This document shows positions 16,505 through 25,507 of a stretch of DNA of 35,610 nucleotides, in pieces. A program made the position numbers and the translations under genes. The stretch covers positions 1 through 35,610 of the IMG/VR virus record IMGVR_UViG_3300011187_000028; one strand, written 5' to 3'. The notes under the pieces are model-generated. The model searched no databases. It saw nothing but the letters and a program-made list of their open reading frames with translations, and had not been told where the DNA came from. Position 1 is the stretch's first letter; each line of letters starts with the position of its first letter. Source of the stretch: a virus.

Positions 16505-17408
16505 TTAGGTCACCAAGCCTTGATTCTACTTGGAATTTGAAGTACACCGCATCCTGCTCTCGCTTTATATCAAGCAAAGAAAAAGACTTAATCGAATCGT
16601 CCGTTGCGAAATTTGCGGTCAAATCTCGAAATACAATAGGGTATGCCAAAGCAGAAAGATTGCTCCCAACCACTATCTTAGGGTTTATACCTTGATTTGG
16701 GAAAGATGGATTATCTCGCTTTCTCAAATTCACAAGAATATTGACTGTCTGGATAAAAGTATCATCGGGGGAAAGCGTAACAAGGTCGTTGTCCCTAAAC
16801 TCAAACTTTCTTTGAATGTCTTTGCCAAGGATATTCCTGTCAATTATTTCATCAACAATAGATAATACCTTTATGCTTCCCGAACTCGTAAGAAAGACTT
16901 TTAGCATAGCTTGGCTGTCAGGAGTATAGTCTTCCTCGTCCAAGTTGTTATTGTATGCCGTTTGAGTCCATTGATTATTCCAATCATCAATACCAATGCC
17001 CCTATTAAGTTGCTCCAAGGTCTGACCTTGCTTTAAATTAACTATTGCTTGAGTGCTTGCTGTATATTGCGATCTTGAAGTAGAGCTTCTTAGCCACTTA
17101 GGTGAATTATCCACCGTATCAATTTCGACCTTCATGTTTTCAAGCTCTTCCAAAAGAATCCACCAACGGGCATCGTTTAGGTACTCGCCAAATTCGCTGA
17201 ATGTAGAACTAACGTCAGAAGCAGTTCTTTTAAGTCGCTTTAAGTTGTCTTCTGATTGCTGAGGTAGTCTTTCTGAATCTCCGCTATAAAAGGACACAAA
17301 AACAGGATAGTTTCTCTGAAAGAAACTAGCATACTGAGTGAAATAAGACTTTACATTGAACCCCGTAAGGTCAAAAAAGTCATCTAATATTTCTTCGTTT
17401 ACTTCCAT
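16476..17408 (-). CDS. Baseplate protein, unassigned
   Basis: The 310-aa product begins with an acidic helical N-terminus (MEVNEEILDDFFDLTGFNV). A region with Q-rich helices follows (TQAIVNLKQGQTLEQLNRG), and then a strand-rich C-terminal half (FIQTVNILVNLRKRDN, PKIVVGSNLSALAYPIVF) that reads like a baseplate beta-domain. It begins 1 bp behind the 251-aa tail protein and precedes the J-like wedge protein, the slot of an inner baseplate wedge component. I cannot assign it to a named family. An open +1 frame follows its stop, so the natural C-terminus may be longer. Confidence 0.78.
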   Translation of the reverse strand: MEVNEEILDDFFDLTGFNVKSYFTQYASFFQRNYPVFVSFYSGDSERLPQQSEDNLKRLKRTASDVSSTFSEFGEYLNDARWWILLEELENMKVEIDTVDNSPKWLRSSTSRSQYTASTQAIVNLKQGQTLEQLNRGIGIDDWNNQWTQTAYNNNLDEEDYTPDSQAMLKVFLTSSGSIKVLSIVDEIIDRNILGKDIQRKFEFRDNDLVTLSPDDTFIQTVNILVNLRKRDNPSFPNQGINPKIVVGSNLSALAYPIVFRDLTANFATDDSIKSFSLLDIKREQDAVYFKFQVESRLGDLKQITSTFSN

Positions 17409-17409
17409 G

Positions 17410-18165
17410 CTATGCCCCTATTGCGCCTAAAACTCGGTTTAATTGATTTGTTGCTGCTCCATTTATAGCTTGCGGAATAAGTGTCTTTACACCGGTCTTT
17501 GCAAGCAAACTGTTCTTATTCTCTCTTTTCATATTTTCCAAAGGAGCTAAAGTCCTTAATGAAAGGTTGTAGTTCCAAAGCATATTTGAATCATCAACCG
17601 ATTGCGTAAAATTAATAGTCATTGGCTTTACCAAATAGCTCTGTCCAAATTGAAGATTATACAGAACCAAGTAATAAGGCTTGCCGTTCGGGTCTATTCG
17701 AGAAGACTTTTCGACAATTCGCTCCATTATCTTAGTGCATCCGTAACCTGTCTTGATATTGGGATTAAACTGACTCTTAGCGAAGTTTAATTTACCGCCA
17801 AACGTACCAGTGTCCTCAGACAAAGAGAAAGCCTCAAAGTCAACAAAAACATTGCCAGTAATAACCTTTAATTTCTTTCCAAAAGTACCTTTTAAGTTGA
17901 TTTTTTGAGGAATAAAGCTCGGTGTGCTTACCGAAGTTACACCTGTTGCAGTTTTCTTAATATTGGTGATTTTGTTTCGATTGTCGTCAATAGATGATGG
18001 GTTATTTGGGAATATAAAGTATTCCACTGTTCTGTCAAGACTATCCACAAGCTCCAATGCAGTGAAGTAAACTTCAAAGTCATTCGGGTATAATTGATGT
18101 AAAGCTGCTTTCCCAGCAGTTCTAATCAAACCCCTGTATCTTTCGTATGCAGACTGTATTGGCAT
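17410..18165 (-). CDS. Baseplate / distal tail protein
   Basis: This 251-aa protein carries VEYFIFPNNPSSIDD, the FPNNP-type phrase common in baseplate proteins that sit between tube and hub. It is followed by strand-rich sequence (INLKGTFGKKLKVITG), a DPNGKPYYLVLYNLQFG segment and an MTINFTQSVDDSNMLWNYN motif, as in Gram-negative phage distal tail or LysM-type baseplate proteins. The C-terminus is Ala- and Gly-rich (NGAATNQLNRVLGAIGA). It lies 9 bp after the DUF5675-like gene and 1 bp before the 310-aa baseplate gene. A baseplate role is fairly secure; the exact counterpart (gp53- or Dit-like) is not. Confidence 0.75.
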   Translation of the reverse strand: MPIQSAYERYRGLIRTAGKAALHQLYPNDFEVYFTALELVDSLDRTVEYFIFPNNPSSIDDNRNKITNIKKTATGVTSVSTPSFIPQKINLKGTFGKKLKVITGNVFVDFEAFSLSEDTGTFGGKLNFAKSQFNPNIKTGYGCTKIMERIVEKSSRIDPNGKPYYLVLYNLQFGQSYLVKPMTINFTQSVDDSNMLWNYNLSLRTLAPLENMKRENKNSLLAKTGVKTLIPQAINGAATNQLNRVLGAIGA

Positions 18166-18174
18166 GTGTTAAAG

Positions 18175-18627
18175 TTACGAAAAAATTACACTACCATTCT
18201 TAACACAACCTGATTTTACATGAACTTTAAATTTTTGAGGGCAAACGCTCAGAAGGCTTTTCATAGTACTCCCACTTGAATTTACATCAAGCTCCCCGTC
18301 TCCATCAATATCCTTTCTGATAAGCCCAGGAGCTATGCACCCCCTTAAATCATGAAAGTAATTTGCTACATGGATAAGTATTTCGGAACGCTGTGGAACA
18401 CTCTTAATCCAAACACAAAGCCCAAAAGTAGGTGATTCGTGCAGTTCTCCGTCATAAATTCCCTCTGGAATACGACTTATGTTATTTTTGTTGTCCTTCC
18501 AAGGTAGTTCCAAGGAAAGGCAGGAAAACACAATTTTGCTTGAGCCTTCGATTGCCAATATAATTCCATCAGTTTGTTTCTTGTTTTCAAAAAACCTGAT
18601 AATATTTAATGTGAAATTGCCTTCCAT
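18175..18627 (-). CDS. DUF5675-like protein with its own promoter
   Basis: This 150-aa protein has LSLELPWKDNKNNISRIPEG and later EILIHVANYFHDLRGCIAPG. These are hallmarks of the DUF5675 family as I remember it: LELPWxNN, xIPEG, ILIHxxN, GCIxxG. The family is uncharacterised. The H...N...D...GCI arrangement faintly recalls the active-site region of L,D-transpeptidase-like enzymes, so a role at the cell wall or in lysis is possible but unproven. I chose ATG 18627 because the alternative upstream TTG (18651) lies inside the promoter at 18649-18680. It sits between spike and baseplate genes yet has separate transcription. Confidence 0.82.
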   Translation of the reverse strand: MEGNFTLNIIRFFENKKQTDGIILAIEGSSKIVFSCLSLELPWKDNKNNISRIPEGIYDGELHESPTFGLCVWIKSVPQRSEILIHVANYFHDLRGCIAPGLIRKDIDGDGELDVNSSGSTMKSLLSVCPQKFKVHVKSGCVKNGSVIFS

Positions 18628-18648
18628 AGTTATTTTATTTGTGAAAAT

Positions 18649-18680
18649 CAAAAGTAAAACCTTTTTATTTATTGTGCAAA
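18649..18680 (-). promoter_or_regulatory. Bacteroidota-type promoter for the DUF5675-like gene
   Basis: On the minus strand, TTTG (18680-18677) is followed by 20 bases and TACTTTTG (18656-18649), a perfect TAnnTTTG box. The -33 element is extended as ATTTGCACAATAAA, close to ATTTGCATAATAAA at the promoter 29207-29238. The expected start site is about 15 bases upstream of ATG 18627. The 56-bp gap is otherwise empty. Confidence 0.68.
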
Positions 18681-18683
18681 TAA

Positions 18684-19616
18684 TTAATCAGTCTTAGTTA
18701 CTTCACTTCTTACTTCTGAATAATCTGCCCTATCTTTCGGGTTCGTTAAATATCTCTGCAAGGCAGTAACTAACGAAGCCTTGAACCCTGCGCCACCATC
18801 TGTAGGTGTTGTAGGGGCTTTAATTATCTCATTTATTATGGCAGTAACCACATCGTCTTCTTTTTGAACTTGCTTAACAAAAGAGTCTCCAAGTAATACA
18901 GGCTCACTTCCATCTCCTACAATAAACTCTTTGACCTTGCTTTGCAAAAAGTCTTCTGTGAGTTCAATTTTATTACCCCATTCATCTTCCAGCAAAAGAC
19001 CTCTGCCAAGCTCATAATCTATTTTTGTTGATTCCTCTTGAACCGACTTGTCTATTATCTCAAGAGAAAAAGATTTATTGGTCTTTAAACTAAGTTTATT
19101 TCCTGCCTTTACACTCAATTGATCGTCAACGTCAATATTTATCTTTCCTTTTTGCTTTGAGTTCCTGACCTTAATATCCAGCCTTCCAAGAATAGTCGAG
19201 CCACCATCCACCAAAATAGAAAGCGTTCCTTTGGCTGCATTTCCTTTTACAGAAACAAGTGAATCCAATTCTTTTTTAAGTTCAAATTCATGCTCCGAAA
19301 AAGTAATTATCTCATTGGCTTTGTTGATTATCCCAAGAATGACAGGGAAGCCCTTAGTGTCTAACCTTGCCCATATTACCTGCGAGCCAAGATTGCTTTG
19401 TGTCTGCGGAAAGTCCAATAAGTTCAAGCAGCTTGTAGAAATAGGTACATCAGCATAAAACCCACCGTCTTCAAGGGCAATGGAAACAGTAGATGACTTA
19501 TAACAAGTAGCCACATAAGCGTTTCTGTTTACCTCTGGGGGGAGCATAATATAACCTATGCCGACCCTTGCCCCTTTATCAGTAGCCTTGGTTGATACTT
19601 TGTTTGCTCGTTTCAC
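18684..19616 (-). CDS. Baseplate spike / assembly protein, gpV-like
   Basis: The central puncturing device under the hub. The 310-aa protein has an N-terminal OB-fold-like region (GARVGIGYIMLPPEVN, QVIWARLDTKGFPVILGII). The middle is strand-rich with a gpV/gp5-like run (KINIDVDDQLSVKAGNKLSL, KTNKSFSLEI) suggesting a beta-helical stalk. The C-terminal phrase EPVLLGDSFVKQV is commonly seen in such spike proteins. It starts at GTG 19616, overlapping the hub stop as GTGA, so expression is coupled to the hub. It is followed by a 56-bp gap holding the DUF5675 promoter. A lysozyme domain is not visible. Confidence 0.8.
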   Translation of the reverse strand: MKRANKVSTKATDKGARVGIGYIMLPPEVNRNAYVATCYKSSTVSIALEDGGFYADVPISTSCLNLLDFPQTQSNLGSQVIWARLDTKGFPVILGIINKANEIITFSEHEFELKKELDSLVSVKGNAAKGTLSILVDGGSTILGRLDIKVRNSKQKGKINIDVDDQLSVKAGNKLSLKTNKSFSLEIIDKSVQEESTKIDYELGRGLLLEDEWGNKIELTEDFLQSKVKEFIVGDGSEPVLLGDSFVKQVQKEDDVVTAIINEIIKAPTTPTDGGAGFKASLVTALQRYLTNPKDRADYSEVRSEVTKTD

Positions 19617-22387
19617 TTAAACTGTTGTTTATTAAGGAAAAACTGGAAAACTTCAGGGTTCACTTTCCACTTTCCAATAATTTCTTTATTGAATGTAGCA
19701 TAACCCTCGGTTGTTTTCAACTTTTCATCGTCTATTTCTGCATCTATAAGCTCAAAATACTTATCAAGATATTTTCTGACCATTCCCCTTTGCAAGTTCA
19801 AAGAGGTTGTTCCATCAATAATAGAATTAGAAATATTGTAATTGTGGTTTACGCCACTAACATAGTAATATTCATCCGTAAGCTCAAAATAAACAATAGT
19901 GCCCCTCTTAATAGTTCGGTTGTAGTTTATCTGACAGTTCCGGTCTTGCCTTACAAAAGGTAAATAGGCATGGCTTTGAATAAGGTATTTCAAGTCATAT
20001 ACAGCCTGTTTAATTGCTGCATTTAGGTTTATTTTACTGTCCTTTGAAACATAAGGGTAGTAAGGAAGGTAATTAGAAACGACATCAAGTGGCTTGGAAC
20101 CGAATATTTCGGCATACTCCCTAAAATACACTGCTTTCAAGTAAGCAAATTGCATAGTGCTTCCTCCCGGAAATGAGCCTTGTGGCTGCAAGCGATACCA
20201 TGAATAAGCCTGAGATGGGTCTCCATAATTAGGGTTAAAGCTAATTACATCATCTGCTTTTATGGTTATCACAAGAGCCTTGTTTATATCAGTTCTTTTA
20301 TCAGTAATTCTTTCATCCGTACTTTCAACAATAGGTATATTTGGCTTAATAAACTGCTGCCCTGAATCTAGGTCAGCCTTGAACCTTTGATTTCTCAATA
20401 AGCTATTTTCAGTAGACTCAGACTGCTCATAAACCTCTGTTTCTAATTTCCCCGTTATCATTCCCTTATAGCCTACTTCGTCAAAAGGTGGCTTTCTGGC
20501 AATAAAATAATATTGATCTCCATAGGTGTCTCCCCAAAATTCTACAAAAGGGTCTTGGCAAACTTTTCTTACTGAATTTATAAGGCTTCCCAAGTCATTT
20601 CCAAGCGACCCATCGACCACCCTTCTATTCGCAAGCGAGACGTCAACACACAACTTGACTATTTGCCAAATACCCCTGTGGGGGGCAGATTCAAATTTCA
20701 CGTCCACTTCCCTTAATGACTGTTCAATATCAAGTATATTTTTTGCCTCTTCTGCTGCTCTTATTGAAATATCCAAAGGAGAACTGTCAGCAAAGAACTT
20801 ATCATTGAACTCACTTGAAAAAGCAGTTAGTCCGCTATCAGTGAGTTTATTGGTAGTTCCGTTTACATTGTCTTCATCAGAAACAAAGTCTTTTAAGTCG
20901 GTCAATATTTGCTCTACATTGGCATTTTCTATATCCGATTGAAAAACCGAATCACTAATAAGGGATTTTGCATTGTTCGTGGCATTTTCTATACTGCTAG
21001 AAAGCCTTTTCCTAGCCTCTGTGGTCTCCGAAGCAATTTTGTAGCGATATGTCCGAACATCCTTTTCCTTGCCATCAGGCTCTTTCTTTTGCTTATAAGC
21101 ATCAAAAAGAGTGTCCGAAGTTACCCGAATCCTTCCAAGTGCATTGAATATGAATTTTAAGGAAGCGTCTATTGACCGGCTAAAAGCGTGAAACTTGGAA
21201 ATCAGTTTCCCGTCATATCTTTGCAAATATTCTTCACTGCTTTCATTGGCAAAAATACTTCCCGAAATATAATCAAAGGCATAGAAGTAATTCCCGTCCT
21301 CAATAAGCAGTTTCATCAAATCCCTGCCATTAACATCTATCCTTATATCACTCCCTGCAAAAGACGTTTGGACATCTGCCTGATCAACAAGCCCTATCAT
21401 GTCATAAATCTGATTGGGCAGATGCTTCTTTGAAATAAGAACTTCATTGTTCTGCTCACTCCTGCGCTTGACCCGAATAGAACCTTCATCTTTTTCAGCG
21501 TCAATTCCCCCTTCCTCTATTGGTAAAGTTTCATACCGAATAAAAACAACATCATTTTCTTGAATAGCTTGTTCCAAAAAGAACTTATTAAGCATCAAAA
21601 CAGTATCGCCATCAGCATTGACCCTTTGAATAAACAAAGGTGTTTCAGAAACAAATTCGTTAGGGAGGTTAAATATGGAGTCAGAAAGCTGCCAAATTTG
21701 CTTCTCTTCATCATACACACCTTCAACTTCTGCCACAGTGAACCTAAAATTACCATCATTTCCATCTACTGTTGTCGAACAAAAAGAAACAAAAGGTGAT
21801 AGGTTCAAAAGCACATCTTCGTAAACTATCTTCTCATTTTGAAGCCTTGAGCAAATAGACTTTGACCAAAGCCAAATACTGATATTGGGAAAAATGTCTT
21901 TTGCCGAACCCATTAAAAGCGACTGAAATTCTTTATTTGAGTCCCAACCTGTATCATTAAATAGCAGAGCAAGCTCTGAAGCAACAAAGGTCTTGAATTC
22001 AGGGTATTTGACCGTAATATTTGAAAGCTGAGTTATTGCAGATCTTTCTACTTGATCTAATGGAATTTCAAATTTTGTCAAATAAGGGACAGGAAGCGTA
22101 TTTAATTGAGAAATAACAGCCGAACTGTCCGTGTTATCGGGCAATTGGGTTAAACTAAGTTTAATTCGCTCATACTGCAACAAATCTGACTTACTATACC
22201 CTTCAACACCGTCTTTATTGAGTTCAGTGTATCTTTCAAACAGGCTATCAATGTTCCTTGTACTGCTGCTACCTTCGGGGCTGTATTTCAAAAAGTCAAT
22301 CACATTCATGCCAATAGCAATATCACTATTGAACATGAAGTTCTTCATATCCTTTATAAACGGATTATTTTCGGTGTAGTTTGACAT
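19613..22387 (-). CDS. Baseplate hub protein
   Basis: The large 924-aa product lies between the tape measure and the spike, where the hub is encoded. The C-terminal ~330 residues carry hub features: ADDVISFNPNYGDPSQAYSW, NLNAAIKQAVYDLKYLI, GTIVYFELTDEYYYVSGVNH and SIIDGTTSLNLQRGMVR, the last resembling the strand that closes gp27/gpD-type hub domains. The N-terminal half mixes helices and strands and may carry extra domains that bind the tape measure. The start ATG is 5 bp after the tape measure stop. It has an internal copy of the 15-bp palindrome at 22150-22164, in frame as IKLSL. No peptidase or lysozyme motif was recognised. Confidence 0.8.
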   Translation of the reverse strand: MSNYTENNPFIKDMKNFMFNSDIAIGMNVIDFLKYSPEGSSSTRNIDSLFERYTELNKDGVEGYSKSDLLQYERIKLSLTQLPDNTDSSAVISQLNTLPVPYLTKFEIPLDQVERSAITQLSNITVKYPEFKTFVASELALLFNDTGWDSNKEFQSLLMGSAKDIFPNISIWLWSKSICSRLQNEKIVYEDVLLNLSPFVSFCSTTVDGNDGNFRFTVAEVEGVYDEEKQIWQLSDSIFNLPNEFVSETPLFIQRVNADGDTVLMLNKFFLEQAIQENDVVFIRYETLPIEEGGIDAEKDEGSIRVKRRSEQNNEVLISKKHLPNQIYDMIGLVDQADVQTSFAGSDIRIDVNGRDLMKLLIEDGNYFYAFDYISGSIFANESSEEYLQRYDGKLISKFHAFSRSIDASLKFIFNALGRIRVTSDTLFDAYKQKKEPDGKEKDVRTYRYKIASETTEARKRLSSSIENATNNAKSLISDSVFQSDIENANVEQILTDLKDFVSDEDNVNGTTNKLTDSGLTAFSSEFNDKFFADSSPLDISIRAAEEAKNILDIEQSLREVDVKFESAPHRGIWQIVKLCVDVSLANRRVVDGSLGNDLGSLINSVRKVCQDPFVEFWGDTYGDQYYFIARKPPFDEVGYKGMITGKLETEVYEQSESTENSLLRNQRFKADLDSGQQFIKPNIPIVESTDERITDKRTDINKALVITIKADDVISFNPNYGDPSQAYSWYRLQPQGSFPGGSTMQFAYLKAVYFREYAEIFGSKPLDVVSNYLPYYPYVSKDSKINLNAAIKQAVYDLKYLIQSHAYLPFVRQDRNCQINYNRTIKRGTIVYFELTDEYYYVSGVNHNYNISNSIIDGTTSLNLQRGMVRKYLDKYFELIDAEIDDEKLKTTEGYATFNKEIIGKWKVNPEVFQFFLNKQQFK

Positions 22388-22392
22388 TAATT

Positions 22393-24222
22393 TTAAAGAG
22401 TTTTGAGAAATTTCTCTAATTTTTCAAGAATAACTAATATTCTATCAATTTTACCTCCTGGGTCAAAATGCTTTATTACGAAAGCAGTAAAAGCACTCAA
22501 TGTTCTATCAAGCTCATCCGCACCTTCCTTTATAGCCTGACCTGTTCCTTCAACAATGTCTTTAGAAAAGGCATTAGCTATTGCAGCCTGATCTTCTTCT
22601 CTTTGAGCAGTAAGAGACTTAGCTCCTTCAAGATCAACACCCATCTTTTCAAAGACTGCTTTTAAATCCGATTCTGTTTTAACCTTACTGAACGCCTGTG
22701 GGTTTTGATCAAAATAATTCGCCAAAGCCCCTGCCGACTCAGGATTCAAATTCATTCTTCCACCGCCACCAAACTGATCTCCCGTAAGCATAGTTGCCAA
22801 ACCTTCCCCACTAAAACCCTGATTTGCCAAATTACCCAAGACAGACTGCAAAAACTTAGGTTCGTTCATTCCCCGTGACTGCATTTCTATCATCTCCTGA
22901 TAACTTGCCCCCGGATTCATTTGTTGCAAAGCCCTAAAGTTTTGCGCCCTTGCAAATTCACTTGTTGGATTCCTTAAAGATTCATCTACTGTCGATATAG
23001 TTTGACCTGCTCTTCTTGGGTCTGAGAAAAATTCAGAATCTATTTCAGAAAATTGACCAATCAAGTTTAAAAGCTGAGTTCTATCCACATTGCCAACAGT
23101 GCCAAGAGACTGTTTAAAAAGCTGAGATTGAAGCTCTAAAAATTCAGGTCTTTGCGTTGGATCTTTTTTTAATGCGGGTATTAACTCAAGGGCTGATTTG
23201 ATATTTTCAGCAACACCCATATCAGTTGTTCCAGAGCGCATATCTAAAAACATCTGATTTAGTTGATCTATTGGAATGCTTTTTGCCCTACCTTCAATCA
23301 AAGCATCTACACTTGCTTTTTCATCAAGCTTACCCAAGGACTCAGTAAACTGATCTATCATAGGATAAGCTTCTGATAAGGAGTGCCCTATTTGTTGAAG
23401 TCTTGACTCTTGACCAGGAGATAGGTTAACATCTCTTCCCACTCTACCTGAAAGCTCTCTGCGTGAAGACTGAACATTGTACTGCTCTTCATACCCTCTT
23501 TGCAGCAAAGCTCCTACCCCACCAACATAAGGTATAGCAGAAACAAGTTCAGAAAACAATTGCTCCCCACTCTGTGCCTCCGCAATAGTAGAAGGTGAAC
23601 TCATTAGCTCTTGAATTCCTCCAGAAACTAGATTAGCAGCCGCTACCTGACCGAAAGTGCTTTCCATAAGTCTTTCCATCATTCCCTGCTGTTTAGGAAA
23701 TTGGTCTGACTCTATTTGTCTTGAAAGACCTGTTTCGGGATCAAACTCAGATTTTTCGTTTGTGCTTAACTTTCTCCACTCATTCGCCCTTTGTTCGGAA
23801 AGCGTTTTATCCAGGACAATTCCAGACTGAGTGTCTTCTTTGATGGCATCAAGAATGTCCTTTAAAACTTGAACCTGAAGCTTGTCTTCATCACCCTCTT
23901 GACTAATACCTGAAACTGTTTGTTTATACTGCTGCTCTATTTCACCATGCTCAAGGTCGGTGGTAGCCATTGACGACTCTGCACTGAATGACTTTTGTGC
24001 CGAAACCAAAGAAGCCTGTTTGTCAAGCTGGCTTCTCCTTTCTATTGCCTTAATCTGATCTTGCAAGTATGAAAGCTGGTCTTTGGAAGCTTCGGAGTAC
24101 TTTTGGGCATCCCTTATCATTTCGGACATAAGGGAACTAGACTGCCTCTTTATCTTATCGTAAAAAGAAGATAGTCCATTGTCCTGTGCAGTAAACTTAA
24201 CTTTTGATTCAAAGCTACTCAT
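22393..24222 (-). CDS. Tape measure protein
   Basis: Sets tail length and is threaded through the tube. The 609-aa protein is overwhelmingly helical, Gln-, Ser- and Lys-rich at the N-terminus (SYLQDQIKAIERRSQLDKQ). A central hydrophobic, Gly-rich patch (LVSAIPYVGGVGALL) could insert in the host membrane, and long helical repeats follow. It lies directly behind the two tail-assembly chaperone genes, overlapping the second by 8 bp, and before the hub, the universal tape measure position. At the usual ~0.15 nm per residue it predicts a tail of roughly 90 nm, short for a large myophage. The function call rests on order, length and composition. Confidence 0.85.
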   Translation of the reverse strand: MSSFESKVKFTAQDNGLSSFYDKIKRQSSSLMSEMIRDAQKYSEASKDQLSYLQDQIKAIERRSQLDKQASLVSAQKSFSAESSMATTDLEHGEIEQQYKQTVSGISQEGDEDKLQVQVLKDILDAIKEDTQSGIVLDKTLSEQRANEWRKLSTNEKSEFDPETGLSRQIESDQFPKQQGMMERLMESTFGQVAAANLVSGGIQELMSSPSTIAEAQSGEQLFSELVSAIPYVGGVGALLQRGYEEQYNVQSSRRELSGRVGRDVNLSPGQESRLQQIGHSLSEAYPMIDQFTESLGKLDEKASVDALIEGRAKSIPIDQLNQMFLDMRSGTTDMGVAENIKSALELIPALKKDPTQRPEFLELQSQLFKQSLGTVGNVDRTQLLNLIGQFSEIDSEFFSDPRRAGQTISTVDESLRNPTSEFARAQNFRALQQMNPGASYQEMIEMQSRGMNEPKFLQSVLGNLANQGFSGEGLATMLTGDQFGGGGRMNLNPESAGALANYFDQNPQAFSKVKTESDLKAVFEKMGVDLEGAKSLTAQREEDQAAIANAFSKDIVEGTGQAIKEGADELDRTLSAFTAFVIKHFDPGGKIDRILVILEKLEKFLKTL

Positions 24223-24544
24223 CCGATGGTTTTTTACCGTAATTATTTAGCTTGTCTGACGTAAGGTTTTCATACAAACTGTCTTCTTCTTCCTGCGAAA
24301 GACTACTTATAAATTCATCTATAAAAGTACCGCTTTCTCTATACTTTTCTAAATTTTTCTGATTGGTTGATATTTGATCGGCAAATGAACCTAGAATCTC
24401 GTCTTCAAAAACATCAAAGTAAATATCTACTTGGTTTGCCTCTCGGTGCCGATTTGAATTAAAGGAGATTTGGTGTTTTTTTCTCCACCTTCTGTCAAAA
24501 GGAAACTTACTGTTCCACGAAATTACCTTGTCCTTAAAAGACAT
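24215..24544 (-). CDS. Tail assembly chaperone, second ORF (T-like)
   Basis: This 109-aa acidic, helical protein (MSFKDKVISWNSKFPFD, NLEKYRESGTFIDEFISSL, LSQEEEDSLYENLTSDKL) lies just before the tape measure and just behind the 133-aa ORF. This is the standard G/GT arrangement of tail-assembly chaperones that wrap the tape measure. The longer frame upstream has only a GTG at 24589. I chose ATG 24544, one base past the upstream TGA. The frame lies +1 (equally -2) relative to the upstream ORF and is open back into it for about 75 bases, so a fusion product made by frameshifting is possible. Confidence 0.75.
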   Translation of the reverse strand: MSFKDKVISWNSKFPFDRRWRKKHQISFNSNRHREANQVDIYFDVFEDEILGSFADQISTNQKNLEKYRESGTFIDEFISSLSQEEEDSLYENLTSDKLNNYGKKPSDE

Positions 24545-24545
24545 T

Positions 24546-24947
24546 TCATTTCTGTTCAGCTTGCTCTTCTGGAAAAGATGAAAGCACACTAAACCAAGAA
24601 GAGAGCCAAGGCTTGATTTCTTTCAGATATATTGCTATATAAGGTCTTGTGTCTATTGGTGAAAGTTGAGAGAAAGGGACTGTTAGCTTTTCATCGCAAT
24701 AATCAGTAAACAGCACTCTAAAAGCCACAATTGTGTCAATTGTAGCTATACTTATAAGGGCAGATGTTCCACCGTTCATTATTTCATTGTAGTTCCCACC
24801 TGACATTCTAATTTTCATGGACTCCATATCCATTAATTGACCGTTAGTGGGGAATTTGGTTGTTAATTTTTCACCATTTATTTCAATGGTTAGCGTGTCG
24901 CTGGGAAGTTTTTGGGCTTCCTTTCCTTGTGTCTTTTCTTCGCTCAT
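24546..24947 (-). CDS. Tail assembly chaperone, first ORF (G-like)
   Basis: The 133-aa product lies between the tail tube gene (33 bp upstream) and the second chaperone ORF. The N-terminus is charged. The middle has strands and helices (LTIEINGEKLTTKFPTNGQL, ISIATIDTIVAFRVLF), as in chaperone/Gp13-like proteins of myophages. Position between tube and tape measure is the diagnostic point. The 3' end reads ...TCT TTT CCA GAA..., and the next frame could be entered by +1 slippage of TTT to TTC. That would give a ~243-aa fusion with the second ORF. Confidence 0.75.
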   Translation of the reverse strand: MSEEKTQGKEAQKLPSDTLTIEINGEKLTTKFPTNGQLMDMESMKIRMSGGNYNEIMNGGTSALISIATIDTIVAFRVLFTDYCDEKLTVPFSQLSPIDTRPYIAIYLKEIKPWLSSWFSVLSSFPEEQAEQK

Positions 24948-24980
24948 TCTTTTACTATTTTTTAGCTATTAAATAATCTA

Positions 24981-25496
24981 TTATACGTCTTGCGTTACGG
25001 GGTCAAGGAAGCGATAAGTTTGATCTCTTCCTGCTACGTTTTGTTCATTGATACTCACATTGTCAGATTCAATAAACATTCTTCCAATTGTAGCATAAGG
25101 TATAGCTCCTGGAATTATGTTATTTGTGGCGGGGTCAATTGCGTCCTGTATTTTTTTGAAAAGGTCAACTGTTATTCCTTCAAAATCCAAGACCGCTTCA
25201 TCCTCAAAGTTTTGAAGATTGTTCCCTGCTGCAATTTGAGAGGCGATATTTGAACCAAAAATTCTTCGCACTCCACCCGGAAGACCTGAATCCCTATAAT
25301 CTATTTCAACCTGAGAGCAGGAAACAGTTCCATTGAACTTAACCAAAGCCATTTCATCATCAAAAATAGAACCTAAGCCTTTTGGCACAGGAATTCTTTG
25401 AAAGTTCTCGTTTATGGTAACGGTACGCATTTTCCCGACCGCCTGTCCGTTTACTTTAATTATGGCTATCGCCCCTGTAAGTACTTTCCCTGCCAT
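24981..25496 (-). CDS. Major tail tube protein
   Basis: The inner tube of the contractile tail. The 171-aa protein is strand-rich (AIAIIKVNGQAVGKMRTVTI, EMALVKFNGTVSCSQVEIDY) with the sequence rhythm of myophage tube proteins. It is followed by a helical piece (VDLFKKIQDAIDPATNN) and strands to the C-terminus (YATIGRMFIESDNVSI). It lies 11 bp behind the sheath gene, the conserved sheath-tube pair of contractile phages, and ahead of the chaperones. Length fits the family. Confidence comes mostly from the sheath neighbour and strand pattern. Confidence 0.85.
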   Translation of the reverse strand: MAGKVLTGAIAIIKVNGQAVGKMRTVTINENFQRIPVPKGLGSIFDDEMALVKFNGTVSCSQVEIDYRDSGLPGGVRRIFGSNIASQIAAGNNLQNFEDEAVLDFEGITVDLFKKIQDAIDPATNNIIPGAIPYATIGRMFIESDNVSINEQNVAGRDQTYRFLDPVTQDV

Positions 25497-25507
25497 TGCT
25501 TATGATT

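Noticed and set aside
18628-18651. Upstream TTG start for the DUF5675-like gene
   Set aside because: It overlaps the -7 element of the promoter for that gene, so it would not be in the transcript.
4552-22164. In-gene copies of the 15-bp palindrome (4552, 19085, 22150) as regulatory sites
   Set aside because: All are read in frame as KLSL and can be explained by codon choice. Only the intergenic copies are listed as control sites.
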